A stretch of 64,000 nt of DNA, taken from positions 186,001 through 250,000 of the forward strand of contig NZ_JASISS010000002.1 in the NCBI RefSeq assembly GCF_030063195.1. The letters run 5' to 3'. Both the position numbers and the translations under genes were made by a program. Below the pieces are notes generated by a model that was not told the origin of the DNA, did no database searches, and saw nothing but the letters and a program-made list of their open reading frames with translations. Shown here piece after piece: positions 8,817 through 19,707 of this stretch (positions are counted from its first letter, which is position 1; each line of letters opens with the position of its first letter). The stretch comes from Cryobacterium sp. PH31-AA6. Its GTDB lineage: Bacteria; Actinomycetota; Actinomycetes; Actinomycetales; Microbacteriaceae.

Positions 8817-9926
8817 TCAGAAAGTGAGGTTGGTGACGGCGGAAGTGACGTCGGCCAGTACGTCGGGCAGAACCTCGACGCCGATGCCCGGGCCGGTCGG
8901 CACCCGCAGATGCCCGTCCTCCAGTACGAACGGGGCCGTGAGGTCCTGCGCGTAGTAGCGGTTGGACGCCGAGGTGTCCCCCGGCAGGACGAAGTTGGGC
9001 AGCCCGGCCAGTGCGACGTTCGCGGCCCTGCCGATGCCGGTTTCGAGCATCCCGCCGCACCAGACCGGAACACCGTGGGCGGCTGCGACGTCGTGAATGC
9101 GCCTGGCCTCGAGGTACCCGCCGACCCTGGCCGGCTTGACGTTGATGATGCTGCACGCGCCGAGGGTGATCGCCGTCGCCGCGTCCCTGGCCGATTCGAT
9201 CGACTCGTCCAGGCAGATGGGCGTCGTGATCAGCCTGGCCAGATTGGCGTGGCCGAGCATGTCGTCCTCCTTCATCGGCTGCTCCATCAGGAGCAGGTCG
9301 AAGGGGTCCAGTCGGGCCAGGTGCCTGGCATCGGCGAGGGTATACGCCGTGTTCGCGTCCACCTGGAGGAGCATCTCGTCGCCGAAGCGTTCCCGCACGG
9401 CGCGCACGGGTTCGAGGTCCCAGCCGGGTTCGATCTTGAGTTTGATCCGCAGGTAGCCCTCGGCGAGGTATCCGCCGACGGCGTCGAGCAGTTCGTCGAT
9501 CGAGTCCATGATGCCGACCGAGACTCCGGCGGGCACCGTGTCGTGCACGGCGCCGAGGTAGCCGCCGAACGAGACCCCGGTCTCCTTCAGCTGGGCGTCG
9601 AGGATGGCCGTTTCCAGGACCGCCTTGGACATCATGTGCCCCTTCACCGGTTCCAGGGCGCGGGCGACCTGCTCGGCGGTCAGACGATCGCCGAGGGCCT
9701 GAAGCCTGGGGATCAGGTGGTCACGGATAACGAGGTCGCTGGCGTCGAGGAACTCTGAGCTGTACAGCGGGCTCGATTCGGCGGCGCACTCGGCCCAGCC
9801 CTCGGCATTCGCGGTGGTCACCCTGACAATGGTCACTTCCCGCTCGGTCGAGGTGCCGAAGGACGTCCGAAACGGCCGCACGAGCGGGATGTGCGCCCGT
9901 CGCAGCTCGATGTTCTCAATTCTCAT
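8817..9926 (-). CDS. Enolase-superfamily N-acylamino-acid racemase / o-succinylbenzoate synthase-like
   Basis: 369 residues from the ATG at 9926 with AAAGGAGC upstream. The N-terminal capping domain (about 1-125) is followed by the barrel. The expected catalytic set is present: the KLK motif with K164, metal ligands D190, E215 and D240, and the opposite lysine K264. This numbering is one off the residues known for the Amycolatopsis N-acylamino-acid racemase. The family is bifunctional: OSBS (MenC) in menaquinone synthesis and racemisation of N-succinyl amino acids. No men genes are nearby, whereas an amino-acid importer and a GNAT are adjacent, so N-acyl-amino-acid racemisation is the better call. 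Confidence 0.85.
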   Translation of the reverse strand: MRIENIELRRAHIPLVRPFRTSFGTSTEREVTIVRVTTANAEGWAECAAESSPLYSSEFLDASDLVIRDHLIPRLQALGDRLTAEQVARALEPVKGHMMSKAVLETAILDAQLKETGVSFGGYLGAVHDTVPAGVSVGIMDSIDELLDAVGGYLAEGYLRIKLKIEPGWDLEPVRAVRERFGDEMLLQVDANTAYTLADARHLARLDPFDLLLMEQPMKEDDMLGHANLARLITTPICLDESIESARDAATAITLGACSIINVKPARVGGYLEARRIHDVAAAHGVPVWCGGMLETGIGRAANVALAGLPNFVLPGDTSASNRYYAQDLTAPFVLEDGHLRVPTGPGIGVEVLPDVLADVTSAVTNLTF

Positions 9927-10858
9927 TGCTGCTCCTTTGGTACGAGCCGATACCAGCCCGTTCGGGTGACCCCGCGGGCGGTGTGCCCGGAGGCGAATGC
10001 TTCGGTGAAGGTTCGACGAACGCTGCGGCGCCAGGCGGCGGCCTGCTCCGGGTTCGTGGTGCGCAGGGCGACGATGTCGACGGGAACGCGGCACCACAGG
10101 GAACCGTCGGCGTCGATGACGCAGGGCAGGCCGTCGGGCCCGACAGCGCTGGCGCCCGTGGGCACTGAAACGGCATCGGCGTCCCCGGTCACGATCAGAT
10201 CGACCGGTTGGGGGTGCCCTTCACTGGCTCTGACGGCCGCCCCGGAATCGAGCGGCCAGACCGCGATCAAACGGTCGCTCTCATCGTTGGCGTTGATCGC
10301 CCCGTGCATCGGACCGTAGAAGTCCTGGGCATACTCCGCCGCATGGGCGCCGAGCTTGGTGAGATTGAACCGGGCATTGCGGCTGACCAGTGGGTCGAAG
10401 GTCCAGGTCATGGTGGTCAGCCCGCGGGCCAGCCCCCACGCGCGCTGGTGTTGTTTGAGCGCGAAGCCGATGCCGGTGTCGGCGACCCCCGGAAGCACAC
10501 CCGCGATCAACGAATACATCGATGAATTCTGTGGCGAAACGATCGCCACGGCCGCACCGACCAGCAGCCCGTCGTCGTCTCGGGCCACGGTGACGTTGCA
10601 CCCGGCATGGCTGATGCTGCGGAGGAGTTCTGCCGGGATGGCGGTCTCCCCATGCGGCAGACCCCACACCGAATTGAACAGGGCCTCCGTCTCGGCCAGG
10701 CCCGTGAGCGCGCTCTCGTCACCCACCCGGATCCGTGCCGTTGCCGCCGCCTGGACGGCAGCGGCGTTTGCCTGGTCGGTCATCGCGGCGAGGCTGGTGG
10801 GGAGAGGCATCTGCCTAGTTTGCTGCAGACGCGCCGCCGGATCTTTAGCGTCCGGCAT
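9923..10858 (-). CDS. GNAT-family acyltransferase (COG3375-like), partner of the racemase
   Basis: 311 residues. A GNAT core occupies about residues 40-190 (VTVARDDDGLLVGAAVAI, then the acyl-CoA loop region around GIGFALKQHQRAWGLARG), followed by a C-terminal half typical of the large COG3375 predicted acetyltransferases. Its stop overlaps the racemase start by 4 bases (ATGA). In Firmicutes, N-succinylamino-acid racemases are encoded beside a GNAT that succinylates D-amino acids, so an equivalent role is inferred here. In-frame ATGs at 10810 and 10783 are alternative starts; none has a strong ribosome site. It is the first gene of the minus-strand cluster and divergent from the regulator. Confidence 0.75.
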   Translation of the reverse strand: MPDAKDPAARLQQTRQMPLPTSLAAMTDQANAAAVQAAATARIRVGDESALTGLAETEALFNSVWGLPHGETAIPAELLRSISHAGCNVTVARDDDGLLVGAAVAIVSPQNSSMYSLIAGVLPGVADTGIGFALKQHQRAWGLARGLTTMTWTFDPLVSRNARFNLTKLGAHAAEYAQDFYGPMHGAINANDESDRLIAVWPLDSGAAVRASEGHPQPVDLIVTGDADAVSVPTGASAVGPDGLPCVIDADGSLWCRVPVDIVALRTTNPEQAAAWRRSVRRTFTEAFASGHTARGVTRTGWYRLVPKEQQ

Positions 10859-10912
10859 GAATATTGCACCGAAACCATGTCGTCCAGCACAACCCGAGCG
10901 GGTCAGACCGTC

Positions 10913-10918
10913 TACGGT
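10913..10918 (+). promoter_or_regulatory. Leaderless-type -10 for the PucR-like gene
   Basis: TACGGT, six bases, then the ATG at 10925. The ATG has no ribosome site. This TANNNT-N6-ATG spacing recurs in the window and marks likely leaderless transcripts. Confidence 0.5.
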
Positions 10919-10924
10919 TGACCG

Positions 10925-12589
10925 ATGACGTCACTTCCCGCTCGTCCGGCCGGCATCGCGGTGTCCGAGTTGCTCACCGTTCTCGACGGTTCGGGGTTGC
11001 GTCTGGCATCCGGCCAGGCGCAGTTGCGGCTGTCGTTGACGAGCCCCACCCTGTTTGACCCGTTGGTTCCCTTCGCCGGTCGACGCAGCGGCATCCTGCT
11101 CGCGATCGGGGTGCACCCCCTGGCGGTCGAGTCCGCCGAAGTTCTCCGAAGTGCGGCCCGGAGCGGGTTCGGCGCCGTCGTGATCAAGGCGCTTGGCCTC
11201 AGCGTTGAAACGCTCGCAGCCGTGGCGGATGCAATCGACATCGCTCTCTTCGTGGTGGATGACGAGGTCGAATGGCGGCAATTGGATTCCCTGATCACGT
11301 CGGCCCTCACCACAGCGCCCGAGGACCCCGGCTCCCTGTCCGGCCTCGCGGTCGGCGACCTGTTCGCCCTGGCGAACGCGATCGCCGCCATGGTGGGTGG
11401 CGCCACGGCGATCGAAGATCTGCAGGATCGGGTGCTCGCCTACTCCACGCTGCCCGGCCAGCCCACTGACGAAACGCGCCGGGACGGAATCCTCGGCCGC
11501 CAGGTTCCAGACCTGCCCGACAATGCCGAGGCCTACGCTTCCCTTTTCCAGGCGACGGGGGCGGTCAGGCTTCCGGGTGCGGTGCCTGAGCGCCGGCCCG
11601 GCCTTCCGACGGGAGAAAAGGGGCTGCCCCGGCTCGCGATCGCGGTGCGCGCCGGCACGCAGCCGCTTGGTTCGATCTGGGTGATCGACGAGGCCGGCAC
11701 CCTGGATTCTGATGCCGAAGGCGCGTTGGAACGCGCCGCCGACATCGCCGCGCTCCACATCCTGCGCGCGCGCAGCGCCGCGGACGTGGCCCGCCAGCAG
11801 CGCGCCGAACTGCTGCGCCGCCTGCTCGAGGGGGGCGAGGATTCCCGCCTCGTGGCCGGGCAGCTGGGCATCGATACCGCCGGGTCCTTTGTCGCTGTCG
11901 CCTTCCAACCCGATTTCGGGCCGGCCGGTGACGAGTTGCGGCTGAACCGCCTCGTCGACCTCATCGTCATGCACTGTGAGACGCACGAACAGGGCACCGA
12001 GTGCGTCGTGATCGGCAACATCGTCTATGCGCTCTTCACGGGGGTGACCGGATCCCAGCCTTCGGGGGCGCAATTTCTGGCCGCCCGGCTTGCGGGGGTG
12101 GAAGCCATGGTCGGGCGACTGGTCGCGCGGGCCGCGACCGCCCTGCGGATCGTCGTGCGGGCATCCATCGGGTCCCAGGTGACGAGCGTCGGACGGATCA
12201 GCCGTTCGCGACGCGACGCCGACCTGGTCCTGCTTCTCCTGGCCAGCGGGCCGGCCGCGGGAGCGGTCGCGAGTGCGGGCGACGTGCGCAGCCATCTGAC
12301 GCTTCTCGAACTGGCCGGAATCTTCAGGGACAACCCCGGGCTGCGGTCGCAACAGGCCGTGGCCGTGCTTGAATTCGACGAGCGGAGCGGCACCGACTAC
12401 GCCAGAACCCTGCGCACCTACCTGGATTGTGCGCGCGATTCGGCGTCGACCGCCCTACGGCTCGATGTACACCAGAACACCCTGAGATATCGGTTGCGTC
12501 GGGCGCACGAACTCTTCGCCATCGACCTCGCCGATGCCGAGGACACGCTCACTCTCTGGCTGAGCCTTCGGGTGGCGGAATTCGACTGA
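10925..12589 (+). CDS. PucR/CdaR-type transcriptional regulator
   Basis: 554 residues. The N-terminal PucR-like domain (about 1-130) is followed by a GAF-like middle region and a GGDEF-like CdaR segment (about 330-470). The C-terminal HTH_30 helix-turn-helix (about 490-550) contains LRTYLDCARDSASTALRL and HQNTLRYRLRRAHELF, the hallmark of the PucR family. These regulators control purine, amino-acid or sugar-acid catabolism, often from a divergent position. It is divergent from the GNAT/racemase/ABC-importer genes, separated by only 66 bases, so it is the obvious candidate to control them. Confidence 0.9.
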   Translation: MTSLPARPAGIAVSELLTVLDGSGLRLASGQAQLRLSLTSPTLFDPLVPFAGRRSGILLAIGVHPLAVESAEVLRSAARSGFGAVVIKALGLSVETLAAVADAIDIALFVVDDEVEWRQLDSLITSALTTAPEDPGSLSGLAVGDLFALANAIAAMVGGATAIEDLQDRVLAYSTLPGQPTDETRRDGILGRQVPDLPDNAEAYASLFQATGAVRLPGAVPERRPGLPTGEKGLPRLAIAVRAGTQPLGSIWVIDEAGTLDSDAEGALERAADIAALHILRARSAADVARQQRAELLRRLLEGGEDSRLVAGQLGIDTAGSFVAVAFQPDFGPAGDELRLNRLVDLIVMHCETHEQGTECVVIGNIVYALFTGVTGSQPSGAQFLAARLAGVEAMVGRLVARAATALRIVVRASIGSQVTSVGRISRSRRDADLVLLLLASGPAAGAVASAGDVRSHLTLLELAGIFRDNPGLRSQQAVAVLEFDERSGTDYARTLRTYLDCARDSASTALRLDVHQNTLRYRLRRAHELFAIDLADAEDTLTLWLSLRVAEFD

Positions 12590-12661
12590 GTCGGCCGCTG
12601 GGATCCACAGGCTCGCTTCGGTCCCCCGCCGCCCGGCAGCGCCCCAGCGACGAAATCGCCG

Positions 12662-12667
12662 TATAAT
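12662..12667 (+). promoter_or_regulatory. -10 box of the V/A-ATPase operon
   Basis: A perfect TATAAT sits 31 bases before the ATG of the first ATPase gene, in an otherwise very GC-rich gap. No convincing -35 hexamer is present at 17 bases. It is the only consensus -10 I noticed in the window. Confidence 0.55.
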
Positions 12668-12698
12668 CAGGGTACTTGCATGTTGCAGGGGAGGTGCC

Positions 12699-13130
12699 AT
12701 GGCACGGCCGAACATTTTGGACCGCTTCCGTCCTGCCGGCGCGCCGGGCGCGGCGGGCCCGGCCGGTGTCCCCTCCTCTGATCGGCTCGGACCGGCCGCG
12801 GAGCTGGCCGCCGTCTTCGCCGCACTCGCAACCGACGTGGAATCCTGTCAGGGGCTCGTACAGGCCGCCCGGCTGGCTTCGGAAAGTGAGTTGTCCCACG
12901 CCAGGGAGAGTGCCGACGCGCTGATCGCCCAGGCCCGATTGGATGCGGGGGCCGAACAGTCGCGCGCCGCAGCACGCGTCCTGGACGCCGCTTCGGAAAC
13001 TGATACCCAGTTGCTGGAGCGGGCCGATGGGGAGGCAGCCGAGCTCCGGGAAACCGGCACGGCCCGGATGCCCGCGGCGGTCCGGCAGGTCATCGATACC
13101 CTGCTGGCCGAGCAGCTGACTCGGCCATGA
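12699..13130 (+). CDS. V/A-type ATPase stator subunit (G/H-like)
   Basis: 143 residues after a strong GGGGAGGTG site. A Pro/Gly-rich start of about 30 residues is followed by an almost continuous charged Ala-rich helix (about 33-135) with heptad character. This is as expected for the peripheral-stalk G/H subunit that pairs with subunit E. Sequence identity to known H subunits cannot be judged by eye; the call rests on the coiled coil and on its first position in a complete ATPase operon, as in archaeal and Thermus-type clusters. The stop overlaps the next start (ATGA). Confidence 0.7.
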   Translation: MARPNILDRFRPAGAPGAAGPAGVPSSDRLGPAAELAAVFAALATDVESCQGLVQAARLASESELSHARESADALIAQARLDAGAEQSRAAARVLDAASETDTQLLERADGEAAELRETGTARMPAAVRQVIDTLLAEQLTRP

Positions 13131-14039
13131 ACGCGGATTGGGTCGCTGCCTCCGTCCGGGCGCGATCCATGGCCGAGCGCCGGGTCGGGGCGGGCACAAG
13201 CCGCACTATCGCGGCCCAGCCCAGTTTGACCGCGGGTCTTTCCCTGCTCGCGGACACCGTTTACGCCGATCGAATCGGCGATCTCACCGCTCTCGCCGCT
13301 GCGGAACGCGCCACCCGCGAGACGGTGCTGTGGCATCTCCGGGTGCTCGCAGGGTGGATGCCGGCTACCGGCACGCGGCTGGCGCGGGCGGTCGCCGCCG
13401 CGTACGAGCGCGACAACATCCTCGGTCTGGCCCGCAGCCTGGCTGAGGGCGGGGCCGCGGCGGTGCCCTTCGATCTTGGATCGCTGGGGACGGCGTGGTC
13501 GCGGCTGCAGCGGGCGTCGACCCCCGATGAGCTCACCGAAGCCCTGCGCACGTCCTCCTGGGGAGACGCGGTGCATGGTGGCGGGGCCGCGTTGCCGGAC
13601 ATGCTGACCCTGGTCTGGCTGCGTCGGCTCGCCGAGGTCACGGCGGCGGCGCGGCCCTGGGCCGAAGCCGTGGCGGCCCTGACCGTCGCACGGTTACGCC
13701 TGGTCGATGGAGCCGAACCCGGAGTGGGCATGCGGCGGCTGGTCCGCCCGCTGTTGGGCGAACGGTGGCAGGACGCCACGGATCTCACCACGCTGCGTCC
13801 ACTGTTGCCGCGCTCCGCCGGGGCCGTGCTCCAAGGCGTCGACACGCCCGAAGACCTGTGGCGCGCGGAGTCTCGGCTCCGGGCGACGGTCGAAGCCGAC
13901 GGTTTTCGCCTGCTTCGTGGTTCCATGCCCGGCCCCGAGGTCGTGCTCGGCGGCATTGCGGTGCTGGCGATGGACGCCTGGCGGGTTCGGGCAGCCCTGG
14001 CAGCCACGGCCTCCGGAACGGGTTCCAGCGAGGTGCTCG

Positions 14040-14053
<14 letters not shown>
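13127..14053 (+). CDS. V/A-type ATPase subunit C (d-like)
   Basis: 308 residues, mostly helical and Arg/Ala-rich. The layout matches the funnel-shaped C/d subunit that joins the rotor shaft to the K ring: three similar helical repeats, with DNILGLARSLAEGG near residue 100 resembling the family's N(L/V) contact segment. It lies between the stalk subunit and subunit I, the usual position of ntpC/atpC. Family members are about 320-350 residues, so it is slightly short. It overlaps the previous gene by 4 bases and the next by 14. Confidence 0.78.
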
Positions 14054-15775
<1,722 letters not shown>

Positions 15776-15789
15776 GGCGGATCACGATC

Positions 15790-16014
15790 ATGCCGACCAG
15801 GATCGCCGCGCTGGGCGAACAGTCACTACTGGAAGGGTTCACGCTGGCCGGGGCCGGCGTCTATCCCGCCGAAACCGACGAGGAGGTACGCCGGGCGTGG
15901 GCCGAGCTGCCGGAAGGGACCGGCATCGTGCTGCTGACGCCGCGGGCTGCGGAGGCCCTGGGGGCCATCATCGCGAACCCGCACGGCCCGTTGACCGCGG
16001 TGCTGCCGTCATGA
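15790..16014 (+). CDS. V/A-type ATPase subunit F (short)
   Basis: 74 residues. The fold-defining pieces of subunit F are recognisable: an early glycine-rich turn (FTLAGAGVYPAETDEEV), a central strand (GIVLLTP) and a C-terminal strand. Family members are usually about 100-110 residues, so the C-terminal tail that inserts into the catalytic head is missing or very short. The stop overlaps the subunit E start (ATGA). It lies between K and E as in many bacterial V/A operons. Confidence 0.8.
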   Translation: MPTRIAALGEQSLLEGFTLAGAGVYPAETDEEVRRAWAELPEGTGIVLLTPRAAEALGAIIANPHGPLTAVLPS

Positions 16015-16535
16015 CGGGTCTGCCGACCGGGGCGGATGCCACCCTGGCGCCGGTTCGTGATTCGTTGCGCGCCGCTGCCCTCGCCACTGTCGCTGAGATC
16101 GGGCACGACGCCCGCGAACGGGGGCAGGCGCTGCTTGCCGCGGCAGGGCGGGAGGCCGACGGGATCCGCGCGGCGGCGGCCGCGGCCGGCGAGGACGCCG
16201 CCCGATCCGAGGCGACGATGCGCTCCGCCCGGGTACGCCGACAGGCCCACGAGACCGTGCTGACCCAGCGCAATGCGCTGCGACTGGAGCTCCAGGAGAA
16301 GGTGCGCGTGTCCGCAACAGCGCTACGGACCGACCCGCGTTACCCGGACCTGCTCGCCGGGCTCATCGAACGAGCCCATGCCCTGCTCGGACCCGACGCG
16401 ACCGTCACCGAAAACGAGGACGGCGGTGTCACCGCCGAGGCCGGCTCGCGCCGCCTGGATCTGTCTCTGCCGACCCTGGCCGCCGACACACTCGCTCAGA
16501 TGTCACCGGAGGTGGCTGACCTGTGGCGACGCTAG
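16011..16535 (+). CDS. V/A-type ATPase subunit E
   Basis: 174 residues. A long charged and Ala-rich N-terminal helix (about 15-105) should pair with the G/H subunit. It is followed by a compact C-terminal domain (about 110-174) with the family-like segment DPRYPDLLAGLIERAHALL. It overlaps the neighbours on both sides (ATGA with F; 13 bases with subunit A). The role is peripheral stator. Confidence 0.85.
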   Translation: MTGLPTGADATLAPVRDSLRAAALATVAEIGHDARERGQALLAAAGREADGIRAAAAAAGEDAARSEATMRSARVRRQAHETVLTQRNALRLELQEKVRVSATALRTDPRYPDLLAGLIERAHALLGPDATVTENEDGGVTAEAGSRRLDLSLPTLAADTLAQMSPEVADLWRR

Positions 16536-18271
16536 GTGAGCCACAGGCGGGAACCGTCGTGAGAGTGAGCGGTCCGCTGATGGAGGTCGACGGGGTGGAG
16601 GGCGTTGCCATGCTGGAAATTCTGGCCGTCGGGCCCCAGCGGATCAGCGCGGAGACCGTGGCGATCGCGGGCAACCGGGCGACGCTGCAGGCCTACGAAT
16701 ACACCGGCGGCGTCAAGGCCGGCGACGCGGCGGTCGCCACCGGCAATCAGCTCACCGGCCTGCTCGGGCCGGGCCTGCTCGGCCAGGTCTTCGATGGGTT
16801 GATGCGGCCGCTGTCCTCGGCGCCGCTCTGGCTGACGCCGGGAAGGTCGACCTCCGAGGAGGATCCCGGCATCCTGGCACGAAAATGGACCTTCGTTCCC
16901 TCAGCGGCGGTCGGCGAGCAGGTCTCACCCGGCGACGTGCTCGGCACCGTGCCGGGTGCCGGCTCTGTGGAACACCGAGTGCTTGTGCCACCGGGGATTT
17001 CTGGTGAACTGGCCTGGCTGGCGTCGGAGAGCCAGGTGCGCGCGCTCGATCCGGTCGCCCGGATCGGCTCCCGGGAAGTCAGCTTGGCGGAACGCTGGCC
17101 GGTGCGCTCCGCCCGTCCTTTCCGGGACCGTCCCGCGGGGGCCGTCCCCCTGCACACCGGTCAGCGCGTGCTCGACCTGATGTATCCGCTGGCCCGCGGT
17201 GCCGCCGCCGCCGTGCCGGGCGGATTCGGCACCGGCAAGACCATGCTGCTGCAGCAGATTGCCAAGTGGAGTGACGCGGATGTGATCGTCTACGTGGGCT
17301 GTGGCGAACGGGGCAATGAGATGGCCGACGTGCTGGACGGCCTGTCACAACTCGTCGACGAACGCACCGGAGGCAAACTCATCGACCGCACGGTCATCAT
17401 CGCCAACACCTCCAATATGCCGATGATGGCGCGCGAAGCCAGCATCTATACCGGAATTTGCGTCGCCGAGTACTACCGGGACATGGGGTACGACGTCGTT
17501 GTGATCGCCGACTCCACCTCTCGCTGGGCCGAGGCGCTGCGGGAGTTCGCCAACCGCAACGGTGACCTTCCGGCGGAGGACGGCTACCCGGCGAACCTGG
17601 CTTCGGCGCTTGCGGCCTTCTATGAACGGGCCGGACGGGTGACCACCCTCGGCGGGCGCACGGCATCCGTCACCGTGATCGGGGCGGTGTCCCCACCCGG
17701 CGGTGACATGACGGAACCCGTCACCACCGACACCCAACGATTCGTCCGGTGCCTGTGGCTCCTCGACCGGGACCTGGCCTACTCACGGCACTATCCCGCG
17801 GTCAGCTGGACCGGTTCCTTCACGCGCGACGAAGAAGCGGTCGGGCGCTGGCACACCGCGAACGGAGACCCCGGCTGGGCAAAGCGGCGCGCCCGGGCCG
17901 CGTCGCTCCTGGCCGAGGCCGACCGGCTGGGTGACCTGGCCGACATCATCGGCGCGAACTCGCTCCCCGGTCACGAACGGATGGTGCTGCTGGGTGGGCG
18001 TCTGCTGCGGGACGGAGTCCTGATGCAAAACGCGCTGAGCGCCAACGACGGCTTCTGCTCGGCGGAGAAGGGTGCAGCCCTGCTGGATCTTGTCCTCGAC
18101 GTCGTCGACACCTGCCAGAAACTCGTCGAAGACGGCGTCCCCGCGACTTCGATCGAACAGGCCGATCACGGGCCGGTGCTCCGGGCCCGCGAAGAGACCG
18201 GACCGAGGGACGCCGCTGCCGTGTCTTCCCGCCGGGCCGAGATCGTGCGCGGGCTGGAGGCACTCAGATGA
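16523..18271 (+). CDS. V/A-type ATPase catalytic subunit A
   Basis: 582 residues from a GTG. It has an N-terminal barrel (about 8-70) and the A-subunit-specific bulge (about 110-185). The nucleotide domain carries P-loop GGFGTGKT (233-240), where archaeal and bacterial enzymes usually have GPFGSGKT or GPFGAGKT. The catalytic glutamate is E262 in GERGNE, and SRWAEALREF follows. All residues needed for ATP hydrolysis or synthesis appear intact. The stop overlaps the subunit B start (ATGA). Confidence 0.97.
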   Translation: MATLGEPQAGTVVRVSGPLMEVDGVEGVAMLEILAVGPQRISAETVAIAGNRATLQAYEYTGGVKAGDAAVATGNQLTGLLGPGLLGQVFDGLMRPLSSAPLWLTPGRSTSEEDPGILARKWTFVPSAAVGEQVSPGDVLGTVPGAGSVEHRVLVPPGISGELAWLASESQVRALDPVARIGSREVSLAERWPVRSARPFRDRPAGAVPLHTGQRVLDLMYPLARGAAAAVPGGFGTGKTMLLQQIAKWSDADVIVYVGCGERGNEMADVLDGLSQLVDERTGGKLIDRTVIIANTSNMPMMAREASIYTGICVAEYYRDMGYDVVVIADSTSRWAEALREFANRNGDLPAEDGYPANLASALAAFYERAGRVTTLGGRTASVTVIGAVSPPGGDMTEPVTTDTQRFVRCLWLLDRDLAYSRHYPAVSWTGSFTRDEEAVGRWHTANGDPGWAKRRARAASLLAEADRLGDLADIIGANSLPGHERMVLLGGRLLRDGVLMQNALSANDGFCSAEKGAALLDLVLDVVDTCQKLVEDGVPATSIEQADHGPVLRAREETGPRDAAAVSSRRAEIVRGLEALR

Positions 18272-19707
18272 CGGACAGAACGACGACGCCCGGCGCAGCA
18301 GACTCCGAGAACTTGCCCCGCAAGGCCGAGGGGCGCATCTCGCACGGCGACGTTCGCGAGCTGCGCGGTCCCCTGTTGGTGATGGGAGACGTCGCGGGCG
18401 TCGGGTGGGACGAGTTCGCCTCCGTGGACGTCGCCGGCCGGGAACGGCACGGACTGGTGCTCGAGGTCGACCATGACCTCGTGACACTACAGGTGCTGGA
18501 AGGAACCGATGGGATGGCGCCCGGAAACATCCGGGTTCGATTCGCGGGTCAGCCGCTGCGGATTCCGGTCGGGCCCGGCTGGCTCGGCCGGGTGTGCAAT
18601 GGCCGCGGGGAGCCCCTTGACGGAGGCCCACCAGTCACCGGGGACACCACACTGCCCGTCAGCGGCTGGCCCCTCAACCCGGTGCACCGCGAACCACCTC
18701 AGGAACCGGTCCTCACCGGCATCTCCGTGATCGACGCCCTGACCACCCTGGTCAGGGGCCAGAAACTTCCCATCTTCTCGGTGCCGGGGCTGCCCCACTT
18801 AGCCCTCGCGACCCAGATCGCCGCCCAGGCCACCTCCGGCGGCACCGCGTTCCGAGTCGTCTTCGCGGCCATGGGGCTGACCCACGCCGACATCGCCTAT
18901 GTACGCGACCGGCTGGAGGAACGGTCAGCGGCCGGCGAGCTCGTGCTGTTGCTCAACGCCGCCGATGACCCCGTCATCGAGCGAATTCTCACCCCCCGGA
19001 TCGCGCTGACAGTTGCCGAACACCTGGCCTACACCGAGGGTCACGATGTGCTGGTCATCATGTCGGACATGACCAGCTACGCCGAGGCCGTGCGCGAGGT
19101 CTCGGCCGCCCGACGTGAGATCCCGGCCAGGCGCGGCTACCCCGGCTACCTCTACAGCGACCTGGCCAGCCTGTACGAACGCTGTGGCCGGGTCCGTGGG
19201 CAGAACGGCTCGGTGACGATCGTGCCCGTGCTCACCATGCCCGCCGGCGACATCACGCATCCGGTTCCCGATCTGACCGGCTACATCACGGAGGGTCAGA
19301 TCGTCCTGTCGGCGGAGGTCGCCGCGCGCGGGATCTACCCGCCCGTGGACGCATTGTCTTCATTGTCGCGCCTGATGCGCAGCGGCGCCGGCGCGGGGCG
19401 CACCCGCGAGGACCATCTGGACGTGGCCGCCCAGGTTCTCGCTGCCCTGGCCAGGGCCCGGCAGGCCGCCGAGCTGGCGGAACTGGTCGGTGCCGGAGCT
19501 CTCAGCGAAACGGACCGCAGCTACATCGCCTACCGCGGCCAGGTCGAGAGCGGACTGCTGAATCAGGGACACGATGAGCTGCGCTCCCTGGACGACACGC
19601 TGGGCCGGGCCTGGTCAGCGCTGGCCACGCTGCCCCGCCAGGAACTGACCATGCTGTCCACGGAGTTCCTGGACCGCTACCTGCCGGAGGGGTCGGAGGC
19701 GTCGTGA
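18268..19707 (+). CDS. V/A-type ATPase regulatory subunit B
   Basis: 479 residues. It aligns in outline with subunit B: N-terminal barrel, then GQKLPIFSVPGLPHLALATQIA, where the P-loop is replaced as expected for the non-catalytic subunit. DVLVIMSDMTSYAEAVREVSAARREIP and RGYPGYLYSDLASLYERCGR are strongly conserved family blocks. About 25 residues at the N-terminus (DRTTTPGAADSENL) are extra. It is coupled to A and D by 4-base overlaps. Confidence 0.97.
   Translation: MTDRTTTPGAADSENLPRKAEGRISHGDVRELRGPLLVMGDVAGVGWDEFASVDVAGRERHGLVLEVDHDLVTLQVLEGTDGMAPGNIRVRFAGQPLRIPVGPGWLGRVCNGRGEPLDGGPPVTGDTTLPVSGWPLNPVHREPPQEPVLTGISVIDALTTLVRGQKLPIFSVPGLPHLALATQIAAQATSGGTAFRVVFAAMGLTHADIAYVRDRLEERSAAGELVLLLNAADDPVIERILTPRIALTVAEHLAYTEGHDVLVIMSDMTSYAEAVREVSAARREIPARRGYPGYLYSDLASLYERCGRVRGQNGSVTIVPVLTMPAGDITHPVPDLTGYITEGQIVLSAEVAARGIYPPVDALSSLSRLMRSGAGAGRTREDHLDVAAQVLAALARARQAAELAELVGAGALSETDRSYIAYRGQVESGLLNQGHDELRSLDDTLGRAWSALATLPRQELTMLSTEFLDRYLPEGSEAS

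Noticed and set aside
8817-9926. Calling the enolase-superfamily gene menC outright
   Set aside because: Active-site residues do not separate OSBS from N-acylamino-acid racemase, and no other menaquinone genes are nearby.
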